Of a stretch of DNA of 64,000 nucleotides, positions 50,912 to 60,566 are shown in pieces (the first letter of the stretch is position 1; every line of letters begins with the position of its first letter). Source of the stretch: Blattamonas nauphoetae (Eukaryota > Preaxostyla > Oxymonadida); assembly GCA_033064195.1 (NCBI GenBank), contig JARBJD010000163.1, positions 97,595 to 161,594 of the forward strand, read 5' to 3'. The notes below the pieces were generated by a model, which was given only the letters and a program-made list of their open reading frames with translations, made no database searches and had not been told where the DNA came from. The position numbers and the translations under genes are program-made.

Positions 50912-52885
50912 ATGAGTAGACCGTATTTGAATTCAACACAAATTGATCGAATAGTGAAGAACCTCCTGGACAATTCGCGGCATTCTCAGACAAAAATATA
51001 CAATACCACACTTACGTTTTCCCAGATTTTACCAACCTATCATGTCAATGATTCAAATGGACAATACGACGCAAATGATGAGACATACTTCAATGATTGG
51101 CTGAATGGAGAATTACCTCCTGATTTAAACATAGCTGATGGAAAAATTGTTGTTCAAAGATTTGTGAAACAATTCACCGGATGGATCCTTAGTAACAACA
51201 CTGCAAGACAAGCATACAGAGCATATCAACAGTATTATCAGGAAGCACAGAATATTCATTTCAATCAACCACCAGCCATCGTAATTCCAACACTATCTCC
51301 GAGTCAAAAATCACAACCATTACCTATTGAAACACCTGAATCTCCAATCATTCCTGGACAGAAGAGAAACCCGACATCAATTGGTTCAGAATATGAATTC
51401 CCAATGAAAGAGATGAGGTTTGAAGATGATGATCCACTGATCCCCAAGTCACCAGATCCACCAACAATTGTGAAGATTGACAAAGGTTTTGTGCCATATG
51501 TGAGAGAGATCAACAAGGTCGAACCAACTCTCCCCTCAGGAGGGTTCGAAGCCTCTAGCAAGACGACAAGGCAAGTACTGGGAATGTTGGAACGAGTGAA
51601 AGGTTATTTTGACCATCAACTGAAAGACAATTCAGAGGAGGAACAAATCAAAGCAGAGAATTCAATGATGGACAATCAACAGAAAATGGAACAATTCATT
51701 GACAAACAGATCGTTGAATCAAAGAAACTGAATCGAAATATGTTTATTCTTTCACACGTAAGCAGAACTCTCGGAAATGACGAAACTGAGTTCATTTTAG
51801 CACATCCTAAACAAATCCCATTTGGTGGAAGATCATTTCAGGAATGGTACGATGAATATGTTCACCGATGGGATTCTACACATCCTCGGAAAATAAGGAG
51901 GGAACAAGGAGGGAACACATTGATGATTGATCAACCAACGATTCCAAAAGCCGTGACAAAAATACAATATCCGTTTCGATCAAAGATGCAATTCATGTCC
52001 AAAGACATCACTGGTGATTCAGAAAAGACCGCAGACAAAAAGGTTCCACAGAAATGTGACAGACCTTACTTTTCTCCCAAGTTTGGATCTTGGGAAATTG
52101 ATCTTATCTTTATCCAATCACCAACGTCGAAAACAGTTCTGCAGATTTATCTATTCGCAATTAACATCAACACCAAGTTCCTTGTTGTGATTCCTGTATT
52201 GGATAAATCATGGAGCAAAGTCAAGACTGCAATCAATGATCTGATTAATCATCGTGGAGTTCATGTCAACAACATTCGAGGTGATGGAGAAGCAGCATGG
52301 ACAAGTGGAGTAGCAGAAAAGTTCTTTAGAAAGCAAAAGGTTAGTACATATTTCACAAGCTCACCATTCACAAATCATAATCGAATTGTCGATCGAGTGA
52401 TCAGGACAATCAGAGATGGATTCCAAGACAATGCGACACAAATGGCAAATCATTCAATGATGAATCAGATGGTGGAATACTACAACATGACTCCACATCG
52501 AGCGTACTGGAACAAGTTCACTCCACAGCAAGCACAAAACAATCGTGAAATCGAAGCATTGTATATCTCCAGTTGTGAAGAGCAATTGAAGAACATCCAA
52601 AGACAACAGACAACACAACTGCTTTGGCGATACAAACCAGGAAACATTCTGTTGATTCACCTTGACTTAAACAAGACTGTTGCCAAATTTCAGAAGAAGC
52701 GAAGACAGTTTCAATTTGTTGGACAATTCATTGAGTACAAACACGGAAATGTGGTGGCAAAACTTCTGAATGGACTCACATGTCTACCAAAAATAGTGTA
52801 CGTTCCAATCCAACACACGAAGTTTCATGCAGACTCAATTGACAATTTAACTCCTGAGTTCATTAATGAGTTCAATTTGGTTTAA
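50912..52885 (+). CDS. Retroviral-type (rve) integrase of the Polinton
   Basis: ATG at 50912 follows a TTTATTTTTGTTAAA leader, 24 bp after the polymerase stop; 657 residues. It inserts the element ends into host DNA. The catalytic core shows Asp397 (GSWEIDLIF), Asp458 (IRGDGEAAW) and Asp494 (NRIVDRVIRTIRD). The last pair is separated by exactly 35 residues, so the triad is DD35D rather than the usual DD35E. An N-terminal ~380-residue region has no recognised domain. The C-terminal part (FVGQFIEYKHGNVVAKLL) looks like the small barrel following rve cores, not a chromodomain. Frame intact. Confidence 0.9.
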   Translation: MSRPYLNSTQIDRIVKNLLDNSRHSQTKIYNTTLTFSQILPTYHVNDSNGQYDANDETYFNDWLNGELPPDLNIADGKIVVQRFVKQFTGWILSNNTARQAYRAYQQYYQEAQNIHFNQPPAIVIPTLSPSQKSQPLPIETPESPIIPGQKRNPTSIGSEYEFPMKEMRFEDDDPLIPKSPDPPTIVKIDKGFVPYVREINKVEPTLPSGGFEASSKTTRQVLGMLERVKGYFDHQLKDNSEEEQIKAENSMMDNQQKMEQFIDKQIVESKKLNRNMFILSHVSRTLGNDETEFILAHPKQIPFGGRSFQEWYDEYVHRWDSTHPRKIRREQGGNTLMIDQPTIPKAVTKIQYPFRSKMQFMSKDITGDSEKTADKKVPQKCDRPYFSPKFGSWEIDLIFIQSPTSKTVLQIYLFAININTKFLVVIPVLDKSWSKVKTAINDLINHRGVHVNNIRGDGEAAWTSGVAEKFFRKQKVSTYFTSSPFTNHNRIVDRVIRTIRDGFQDNATQMANHSMMNQMVEYYNMTPHRAYWNKFTPQQAQNNREIEALYISSCEEQLKNIQRQQTTQLLWRYKPGNILLIHLDLNKTVAKFQKKRRQFQFVGQFIEYKHGNVVAKLLNGLTCLPKIVYVPIQHTKFHADSIDNLTPEFINEFNLV

Positions 52886-52920
52886 ATCAAAACTGTTTCG
52901 AATATTTTTATTCCATTGAA

Positions 52921-53271
52921 ATGTCAACACTGAAAATTTTAGAACCGTTTGATCCTGAACAGAAATGTTTCGAAAACATCTATGACTTTCAGAGACATTT
53001 GGAAAAGAACAGAGAAGAACTGAATAAATACACAACTCAGAAACTGAATAGGTTGATGAGAATTGATGGATACCGAATCACAAAAATAAGAGGTGAGATC
53101 GCACTAAGGAAATCAAGTACAGAGAACAACGGTGAATCATCGATTGATCAAAGACTGTCAGACATTGAAGAATCAATTCGGACGCTAACAGATACTCTCA
53201 GCATGAGGCTTCGAAGTCTTGATGAGACCATCAACAACCTTATCCAAGAGTTAACGGACAGTTCGGTTTAA
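52921..53271 (+). CDS. Small coiled-coil protein, unknown
   Basis: A protein of 116 residues preceded by an AT-rich leader (ATATTTTTATTCC) after the integrase stop. The C-terminal half has heptad-like spacing (DIEESIRTLTDTLSMRLRSL, then DETINNLIQEL), so a coiled-coil oligomer is likely. Its 3' end overlaps the end of the opposite-strand ATPase gene by 21 bp. Family not recognised; a structural or accessory virion role is possible. Confidence 0.6.
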   Translation: MSTLKILEPFDPEQKCFENIYDFQRHLEKNREELNKYTTQKLNRLMRIDGYRITKIRGEIALRKSSTENNGESSIDQRLSDIEESIRTLTDTLSMRLRSLDETINNLIQELTDSSV

Positions 53272-54162
53272 ACCTTCTTTGTTGATCTCAGTCAAAGCAA
53301 CTCCATCAGTGTTGTATCGAAGAATGATTGCTTCACATTTTTGTTTTCGTTGGTAGACATTCCAGAAGTGTCGAATGTCAATTGGGGAGTTCAACTGAGG
53401 ATAGACTCGACTGATTCGTTCTTTGTTGAATCCTCCAAAGATCCACATTGAATCAATGTTTGACTTCATATCTGCTGACAAACTGAAGAGTTCATGCATC
53501 GTCAGAAAGAATGTGAATTTCGGTTGTCGATTCTCCAATAACAAGTCCATCATTGTCATTCTATTTTTGGAAGTCCTTCGTTCACCAAGGATTCTACGAC
53601 AGTCATCAAGGAGGATAATTGTTTGGAGATTCTTCACTGAGAAGTCCTCAATGTAAAGAGCATTAAAGAGATCCTCCCTGCATTCGTCAGTAATTCTATC
53701 TTGCCACTGGTTGTCAATGATCTCTTCATACGCTGCTTTTGACTCAGAAAGTTCCAACAGAAATGGAAGAGCATCTTCATATTTCACTTTCACATAAGGA
53801 ACGTTCAGAATTGGTTTGAACTTATCGAAGGTTGGATCAATGTTCTTATCAGTGACGAAGACAAACAAATGGAATAGTTCATTCCGAACTTGAACATTCT
53901 GGAGCTTGGCAACCTCTCGAAGAGCATTGAATGTTTTTCCACTTCCTCTGTTACCAACGAGGACATTAACACTGTTGCGATTGAAATTTAGGTCGGGATG
54001 AATCTGTGATTGAACTTCATGAGAAACATTCCTTCTAGATGCTTCACTCAGTTTTGCATTCACATATGCTGTAAGAGAAGAGGGTTCCACCCTCCGCGAA
54101 ACCAAAGGTTTTGTTGTTGAAGATACGGGCTGTGCGCTCAGAATGGAATTCGTTCTTTTCAT
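53251..54162 (-). CDS. A32/FtsK-HerA-like packaging ATPase
   Basis: Intact, 303 residues, the only core gene on the minus strand. Walker A VGNRGSGKTF (~residues 70-79) and Walker B IILLDDCRR (~residue 187) are present, followed by an arginine-rich stretch and FTFFLTMHELFSL, which fits sensor/strand-4 of A32-like ATPases. In Polintons and related viruses this enzyme pumps DNA into the capsid. It starts at ATG 54162 after an AT-rich leader. It is read toward the integrase and converges with the small coiled-coil gene. Confidence 0.85.
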   Translation of the reverse strand: MKRTNSILSAQPVSSTTKPLVSRRVEPSSLTAYVNAKLSEASRRNVSHEVQSQIHPDLNFNRNSVNVLVGNRGSGKTFNALREVAKLQNVQVRNELFHLFVFVTDKNIDPTFDKFKPILNVPYVKVKYEDALPFLLELSESKAAYEEIIDNQWQDRITDECREDLFNALYIEDFSVKNLQTIILLDDCRRILGERRTSKNRMTMMDLLLENRQPKFTFFLTMHELFSLSADMKSNIDSMWIFGGFNKERISRVYPQLNSPIDIRHFWNVYQRKQKCEAIILRYNTDGVALTEINKEGLNRTVR

Positions 54163-54221
54163 TTATGATTTCTCTCTAATTAAAATATAGTTTTGGATTT
54201 TTTATTTTATATGAAAACACA

Positions 54222-54751
54222 ATGTCGAAGATACAATACATTCCCGCAAAGAGAAAGGCACCAGCGAAGAAACCAAAAATGAGATATGATCAGGGGCTTT
54301 GGATGCAATGAAACAAATCTTTGCTGATGATGACATTCGCACCAAATTCAATTCTGCACTCAGTAGTGTTCCATCAGCTTTAGAATACATTGAAAGGACT
54401 GGACATAACTGGAGAGTGGAAATGGAAAAACATGGAAAAGTTCCTGATGTGATGGTCTACGACAGAGACAATGGAGATCTGGTTGCAGCGAATGGATTCA
54501 TGCTTGCATCATACAACAGTCGACCTGTCGTCGAGACTTACTATTCAATGAATCCAACACCAGATATGCGAAGACAAACTCCATACTCATCATTTCGTCA
54601 AGATCATGGAAGAAGAATCAAAGCTGCACACAACAACTTCCTCAAAACTGGAACATACGATTTACCAGGAAACTATCGTGAAGTCAACTACCAAGAAATG
54701 CAAGCACAACGATCACAACAACCTTATGCAATAATGAAGAGCAGTTGGTGA
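54222..54751 (+). pseudogene. Small element protein with basic N-terminus, apparent frameshift
   Basis: ATG at 54222 opens a basic N-terminal stretch (IPAKRKAPAKKPK) that ends at a stop after 29 codons. Near the G-run at ~54292 the frame moves by -1 into a clean 150-codon frame ending at 54751 (EYIERTGHNWRVEMEKHGK, then HGRRIKAAHNNFLKTG). The length and basic head suggest a capsid- or DNA-associated protein; no family recognised. The break may be real, programmed, or a one-base homopolymer loss in the consensus. Confidence 0.55.
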
Positions 54752-54755
54752 TTTC

Positions 54756-55172
54756 ATGAATGATACTTTGAAGGTGTATCGAGCCAGTCGAGACACTCCA
54801 GCCGATCCTGGGAAAGGAGTGTTGGACAATATGGTTTTCAATTCCATTCAGTCTAAAGTTGCATCAAAGATGTGGGATCAGTGGCTTGAAGACTATGTTG
54901 AAGGTTTCATCAGTTCAAATCCAGATCATCAGAGAACGAAAGCAAGAAAAGCATTTAAAGAACAGATTCATCCACAGTTTCTCGAAATCATTTCAAACAC
55001 AGAAGATTTGCAAACTTTCCTTGGTCGTTTTTCAACTCAGATATCAACATTTGTGAACGAACAGACAACTGCAGCATACCGAACAAGAACGGGAGATATC
55101 GGTAGATACCAAACAGGACATATGTCTGAATATGCTCGATTCGCACACTTGGAGAAAGATATGAGTGATTAA
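54756..55172 (+). CDS. Element protein, unknown, 138 aa
   Basis: Starts 4 bp after the previous stop, without its own AT-rich leader, which suggests co-expression with the upstream gene. Mostly helical and charged (VASKMWDQWLEDYVEGFI). No domain recognised. The next gene has an AT-rich leader again. Confidence 0.55.
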   Translation: MNDTLKVYRASRDTPADPGKGVLDNMVFNSIQSKVASKMWDQWLEDYVEGFISSNPDHQRTKARKAFKEQIHPQFLEIISNTEDLQTFLGRFSTQISTFVNEQTTAAYRTRTGDIGRYQTGHMSEYARFAHLEKDMSD

Positions 55173-55210
55173 AAACATTAATATTTATTTTTTTATTTTT
55201 ATAGAAAGTG

Positions 55211-55723
55211 ATGCAGCCAATTCTAAGTTGTCAATTTACGAAACACACAAGTTCTTCTTCAGTTCCAACGTCAATCACCAACAATGTCATCATCGACAAT
55301 AAAGGATCAACGTCTGGAAGATCTAAGCTCGAAGATCGCAATGAACAAAGCGCTAATGTCGAACTCGATAATGTTCCAGGAACGTATGATCCACCACCAC
55401 TTGAGATCTACCCATCTGCACCAATCCAAAGTCGTTCAATCCCACTTCGTGAGTACACATCCAACATTGCAGCATTCAAAGATCAATTATTGCTTGTTTA
55501 CAAGAATGCATTTGCTTGTGAAAAGAAACTACTGAATAATCTCATTGAACCATCGAAGAAACTGATCACAAACCAAAGTGATTTATGTGCACTGATTGCT
55601 ACACTCACTGGAATCAATGATGTGGTGATTGAACTGGATGATTTGTCTGACAAGTGTCTATGTCTGAATAAACTACCAATCTTTCGAACAATTTTCAAGA
55701 TTCTTGTTGGTGGAAAGATATGA
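55211..55723 (+). CDS. Element protein, unknown, 170 aa
   Basis: ATG at 55211 follows a TATTTTTTTATTTTTATAG leader. The N-terminal half is Ser/Asn-rich and probably disordered; the middle has a Pro/Tyr segment (YDPPPLEIYPSAP); the C-terminal half is helical (FKDQLLLVYKNAFACEKKLL). Just past the stop another frame (55717-55795) continues with an amphipathic sequence ending in TAG, so the real C-terminus may be longer by a frameshift. Family not recognised. Confidence 0.55.
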   Translation: MQPILSCQFTKHTSSSSVPTSITNNVIIDNKGSTSGRSKLEDRNEQSANVELDNVPGTYDPPPLEIYPSAPIQSRSIPLREYTSNIAAFKDQLLLVYKNAFACEKKLLNNLIEPSKKLITNQSDLCALIATLTGINDVVIELDDLSDKCLCLNKLPIFRTIFKILVGGKI

Positions 55724-55810
55724 GCATTGCCTTCAACGAAGCATACAACACTATACTCAATTTTGGAATTTCATTGACAAAGACAATTCCTCGTTAGAAA
55801 AATTAATGAA

Positions 55811-55834
55811 TTGTATTTTTTATTTTTTACATAA
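55811..55834 (+). promoter_or_regulatory. AT-rich leader of minor-capsid-like gene 1
   Basis: TTGTATTTTTTATTTTTTAC then ATAA directly before ATG 55835. The same block recurs before 56180 and 58439. Confidence 0.6.
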
Positions 55835-56162
55835 ATGGCACCAGGAAGCTTCAACAAACTCAAAAATATTGGCAAACAGTTCTTTCAATTCATCAAACCG
55901 CTTGCTCCATCACTGCTTCCAGGTTGGAGGTGGCTTGCTCTCACAGACAAACAACAAGTTTGGACAAACAGCAGGAGGAATCCTCAGTGGCATAGGCGGA
56001 ATGATGGATGTGTACCAGCAAAACAAAGCAATCAATCGAGCACCACAACAACAGATGATTGATTATGAACCTCCACGAAATGCTCGGTATGTTAATGATG
56101 ACATGCCCCAGTCGTCAAATTCAAAATTCAATTCAAAGGATTATAAGTTGTTTATGTTCTAG
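55835..56162 (+). pseudogene. Minor-capsid-like protein 1, apparent frameshift
   Basis: The head (MAPGSFNKLKNIGKQFFQFI) is in one frame. About 30 codons on, near 55920, the sequence continues one base out of frame into a Gly-rich amphipathic stretch (VGGGLLSQTNNKFGQTAGGI), ending at 56162. Short proteins with an N-terminal amphipathic helix and a Gly-rich hydrophobic patch are typical of Polinton pVI-like minor capsid proteins. The break is consistent with one extra T. The assignment is inferred from composition and position. Confidence 0.5.
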
Positions 56163-56179
56163 TTTTTATTTTTACATAA
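56162..56179 (+). promoter_or_regulatory. AT-rich leader of minor-capsid-like gene 2
   Basis: GTTTTTATTTTTACATAA immediately before ATG 56180, overlapping the previous stop codon. Confidence 0.6.
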
Positions 56180-56500
56180 ATGGCACCAGGTTGGTTATCA
56201 AAATTAGCAGCAGTCGGAAAAACATACTCAGAGTTGGAGCTCCATTTCTGAATCTCATTCCCTTCGTTGGACCACTGATTTCGAAGGTTGCACAGACAGG
56301 TGTTGAGATGATTCCAGATGTGAAGTCGGATCAGCAAATCCATGCAGAAAAGATGGCACAATATGAGCAAGCAATCAATGAAGGAAACACAGCAGTTGCG
56401 AACAAGCTCAGAGGAGAAATACTGAAGCTAGAAGAAAAGCTGAAGCCGAAAGCGAAGAAGAAGAAACTGAAAAGAAATAAGCATTATTGTTTTTTTATTT
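56180..56500 (+). pseudogene. Minor-capsid-like protein 2, apparent frameshift
   Basis: Begins with the same MAPG head as gene 1 (MAPGWLSKLAAVGK). After ~15 codons the frame moves by -1 into VGAPFLNLIPFVGPLISKVA, then an acidic/Gln helical part and a Lys-rich tail (KLKPKAKKKKLKRN). A hydrophobic amphipathic patch plus a basic tail suits a membrane-active, DNA-contacting minor capsid protein. The exact stop is uncertain because the open frame runs into the next gene. Confidence 0.5.
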
Positions 56501-56508
56501 TTGATAAA
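56486..56508 (+). promoter_or_regulatory. AT-rich leader of major-capsid-like gene 1
   Basis: TATTGTTTTTTTATTTTTGA then TAA directly before ATG 56509. Confidence 0.55.
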
Positions 56509-58392
56509 ATGAACTCACATATAACACATCTGACAAACAAAGAACTGGAGCATCATCATTGACTGGAAATACAACTGGATCAATCAAGTACACTCGAGAT
56601 GATATTGGTCAAATACAACAACAACTCATGTCTGAACATCACATTAATTATCTTCTGAATGATGGAGCACACAGTACATCCATTCAAGAATTGAAACCAT
56701 CAGAGAATTCACGCTTCTACAAGGGACAAGAGATAATCATTCCATTGACTGGGAATCAAGACATTTGTCAAATCGATGATTCCTTCATTACTTTCACAAT
56801 GACAGCGACATTGAAAGTCAATAACTGGAAACAAACTGCAGGTAAAATTGGCTCGTACATGAATGAAAGGATATTCATCTTCGTTGGACTCAAACATTCG
56901 GCATCAATCTTTCGTGACCATACTGTTCTTCACAACAATCAGAGAATTATCAGCACAACAACCAATGACGTATCAATGGAGTCTCACATCTACAATATGA
57001 TCAAACCGAAGAGTCAATTGGAGAATCGAAAGCATTGTCACACACCTTGGCAGAATGCTTGGAATCATGATGAATCGGTTGCTGGTGTGTATATTCCATT
57101 GTCAAACTTCACTACAACATCCGGAACAGGAGTGTTTCAAGACACTATTGATGTGCCAATTCGTGTGTCGATTAATCTTGAAGATCTTCTGATATTCTCA
57201 GGGATGACTGACTATCCAAGATGTCTTTTTGGAGATCTGAAATTGAGTGTTCACATAAATGAAGATGCGTTTGTTTGTTGTTCTGTGAATCCTGAACTGA
57301 CATTGAAGAATACACTCTCGTTCTTGATCAGTGAATATACATCAAAGTTACCTCCCATCCGAGATTCACTTGTTTATTGTAATCGTGATCGTCCAACCTT
57401 CATTCCATATCTCGTCCCCCCATGTACAAAGAACTTCGTTCAAATCGGTCAATCATTTAAGATCATGGCAGTCAAAACAAGATTGTGTATATACACATCC
57501 GACTGGTATTACCTCGGAACCTTCCCCTGATGAACAATACATTTCTCTCAACATTATGGATTATCGCATTGATGATGTGTATTGCATGAGTGCTGGATAC
57601 AAAATGAAAGAAATTGCGAAAGAGAATCTGAAGAAAATGTATCAGGATCGTCCTGGAACAATTCCAGCTGAAAAGATCTCATTCTATCCATTTCAGAAGA
57701 CACCAACGGCAACAGGAATTGATTGTACTCAGCAAATGGTGGTTGTTAATGCCAAGGACATCATGCTTCTCTTCCGTCACTACGACAATGAAGTCACTTG
57801 TTTCCACAATCCAATGCAAAAGGATATCCAAGTGAATCTACTCGACAAATACTATCCAGAACAACCGACTACAACTATTGGAGCTCGTTTCTATCAGTTT
57901 GCATTGTCGACTCTCAATCTTGATTCATACCTTACTGTTCCAGATGATTTGGAGCGATCACTTACAGATTCTCTCGTTCAAGAGAAACTCACTGGTGATC
58001 AGAATTATCCAAATGAAACAATGACAAGAGTGCGACCAATTCATGACAATTCTGACTTCCTATTATGCTTTTCAACACAACGAAGTGGATGTCCAACGAA
58101 CTGTAATGATTCAATCAGTTCCAGAGGTCAGAATGTTCCAGTCACTTTGAGATCTCAGCCAATATATCAAGGAGTGCTTGACACATACTATAATGTTCTA
58201 AATCCAAGTCAGCAAATTGATAAAAGCGATGGTTTTATGACAAAATTTACACATCCTCCTGCACCCATTTTAGCAACAACTGCAACAACTTGGTGGGTAT
58301 TACGATACAGCAATGGTGAACCGAAAGTTGAGTACTATCCAAATCACACACTGAAAGCGTTGCACAAGGAACTTGGAATACTGAAATCTTAA
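56509..58392 (+). pseudogene. Major-capsid-like protein 1, two apparent frameshifts
   Basis: About 620 codons in three frame segments: a short head from ATG 56509, a 323-codon part, and a last part to TAA 58392. Breaks fall near 56550 and near 57485. The size, beta-rich sequence, FGDLKLSVHI-type strands and position after the minor capsid genes fit a double-jelly-roll major capsid protein. The downstream paralogue aligns along its length: KHCHTPWQN against KHCYSLWEN, CLFGDLKLSVHI against SIFGNLRLRFHL, and VRPIHDNSDF against TRPVTDATSF. The fold call is inferred; no structure comparison was possible. Confidence 0.6.
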
Positions 58393-58415
58393 AACAGGAA
58401 AAGAAAATCATGATA

Positions 58416-58438
58416 TTGTATTTTTTATTTTTCTATAA
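58416..58438 (+). promoter_or_regulatory. AT-rich leader of major-capsid-like gene 2
   Basis: TTGTATTTTTTATTTTTCTA then TAA just before ATG 58439. Nearly identical to the leader at 55811-55834. Confidence 0.6.
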
Positions 58439-60118
58439 ATGAGAAGTATCAGATCAAATCAATCAAAGCCAACATCGACATTAATTGAGCAAATCGAAGT
58501 GCAATCATACATGCCAAAACAGTGGGATTCCGAGCCGCACGTCTACTCCATCAAAGTGCATCCAACAAATCCTCCAATGCCATGCAGAATTGGAGATGAA
58601 ATTGAAGTTCCACTGTGCTATGATGGACATGATGTGACTGAGTTTTCGAAGAGTCATCTACGTATCGATCTCACAGTTACCGTTCCATATTCGAAACCAA
58701 CGAGTGCATCTGCGCAATATGTTGGAATGTATGGTATGTTCTACGGATTTAAATCATCATCAGATGCAATTCGAGACATGAGACTCGTCGACAGTCAAGG
58801 AAACATCATTGACAATACACTTCAGAATAATCATGTTCACGAATCATTTCTATACCACACTTTCAAATCTCATGAAGAGAAAAATAACATGAAGCATTGC
58901 TACAGTCTTTGGGAAAATGTTCAGAGAATGGATCCAAGCGTATGTGGATACTATCATTGTCCAGTCGATGCTGCCTCTTCAAACATCACATTTACAATTC
59001 CATTGGTCATTCCATTTGTGAATCTCCTATCATTGAGTACTTTCGATCAGTATCCAAATTCCATCTTTGGCAATCTCCGATTGAGATTTCATTTAACAAC
59101 TGATTCACTTGTGTATTGTCCTATTCGAGTTTCCACAATCGTAAGGAAAACACTTGAAAACAGTATCGATCAAAATCCAAGTAAATCGATATCAACTCTG
59201 TCAACTCAATCCCAAACAGAATTAATCAACGATGGAGACTTCTCGACATTGACTCAAGAATTTACACAAATCGGGAATCCAGTTCAACGAATTCAATATT
59301 TTCAACCGGCATCATCAGGTACTGTGAAATACATCGCTACATCGCCAGACACTTCCACTGTTCTTTCTTCATCAGTGGATAAAGTCACTTCGATTTGCTA
59401 TGGATATCAAATGACTGATGCAACAAAGCAATCTCTCTTCAACACATATTCAAAGACTCTTTATGTTCTGAAAGCTGAAAGAATTGACACACAATCGTTC
59501 CAATCAAAAGCAAATGCCATGGGAGTCAGATCAAACATCAGCATCAAACTCAACAATCTCATGAATCTGATGTGCTTATTCCCTGAAAGACCAAATGAAT
59601 GTACAGTCTTCAGAAATCCTCAATATGTTGGTCAATTCGAAATGCTTGGATCCAACTTTCCCGAATTTCCCGATGTCAACTATATCACCAGAGTTCTATC
59701 AAATGATGATGGTGAATGGTGATTTCATTGGTTGTTCAGCAACAGAAGAGTTTGAGAATTCAATTTGTTCCACTCGAGTATTTCACGACAGAGGAGCTGA
59801 CTACAAGAGAACAAGACCAGTCACGGATGCGACTTCTTTCACATTCATGGTTCCAACAGATCGAAGTGAAATCGCTGGTGGAGAAGAAGGAATCTCGACA
59901 GCAGAATCAGTTAATATTGTCTACAGAGGAACACCAATCAAACAGGAGAGCTTGATCCATATTTCACATCAACTCCAGAAGGTCCTCCTCCACCAATTCT
60001 CGCACTACATCAAGCAACATACTGGCTGTTCTGGATTGAGAATGGACAGCCACGAGTGCGATACGTCATTGATCGTCGACTCCAAGAAGCATATGAAGAA
60101 GTGAAGAGAGGATACTAA
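58439..60118 (+). pseudogene. Major-capsid-like protein 2, two apparent frameshifts
   Basis: The first 427 codons are open (to 59722), then the frame moves by +1 near 59710 and by -1 near 59945, reaching TAA at 60118. The last segment (PPPPILALHQATYWLFW) aligns with PPAPILATTATTWWVLR at the end of protein 1, which confirms the joined reading. Total ~560 codons. It is a paralogue of protein 1, not a copy: identity is modest. It may be a second hexon-like shell protein or a penton-like variant. Confidence 0.6.
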
Positions 60119-60158
60119 ATTGAATAAATATGATATTTTATTTTTGTAGAAATCACAA

Positions 60159-60566
60159 ATGGTCAAACGTTACTTCTCAATTCAGAATTCTCACACTGCT
60201 CAACTCCTCCTGATTTTACCAATTCCAGAAAACAAAATACATCTACTTTCTTGACTGCAAACTCATCCATGTGAAAGAAGAGATTAGTGATGCATCGACA
60301 GTCATTTCAAAGATGTACCGCAGCACATAACAATCCATGGTGATTGGATCCAGACTGATGCATTCAATGATTCATATGTTGCTTTCTGCAATGAACAGAT
60401 TGCGAAGCGAAAGAAGTGGGAATTAACTACTCGACAATCTATAGTGAAGATCTGGTTCAAAGACAGTTCTGGTGAGTCAATCGAGATGGAAACATCAGAG
60501 ACAATCAATGGAAAAATAATAAAAGAGTACTATGAATTTCTGGTTGATCTCATGTTGGAATACTAA
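60159..60566 (+). pseudogene. Small element protein, unknown, at least two apparent frameshifts
   Basis: ATG at 60159 follows a TTTTATTTTTGTAGAAATCAC leader. Three frame segments follow one another without overlap loss (MVKRYFSIQNSHTAQLLL; YIYFLDCKLIHVKEEISDAS; WELTTRQSIVKIWFKDSSGE), ending at TAA 60566. Together ~135 codons of beta-rich sequence. In Polintons a single-jelly-roll penton often sits near here, but this is shorter, so the role stays open. Confidence 0.4.
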
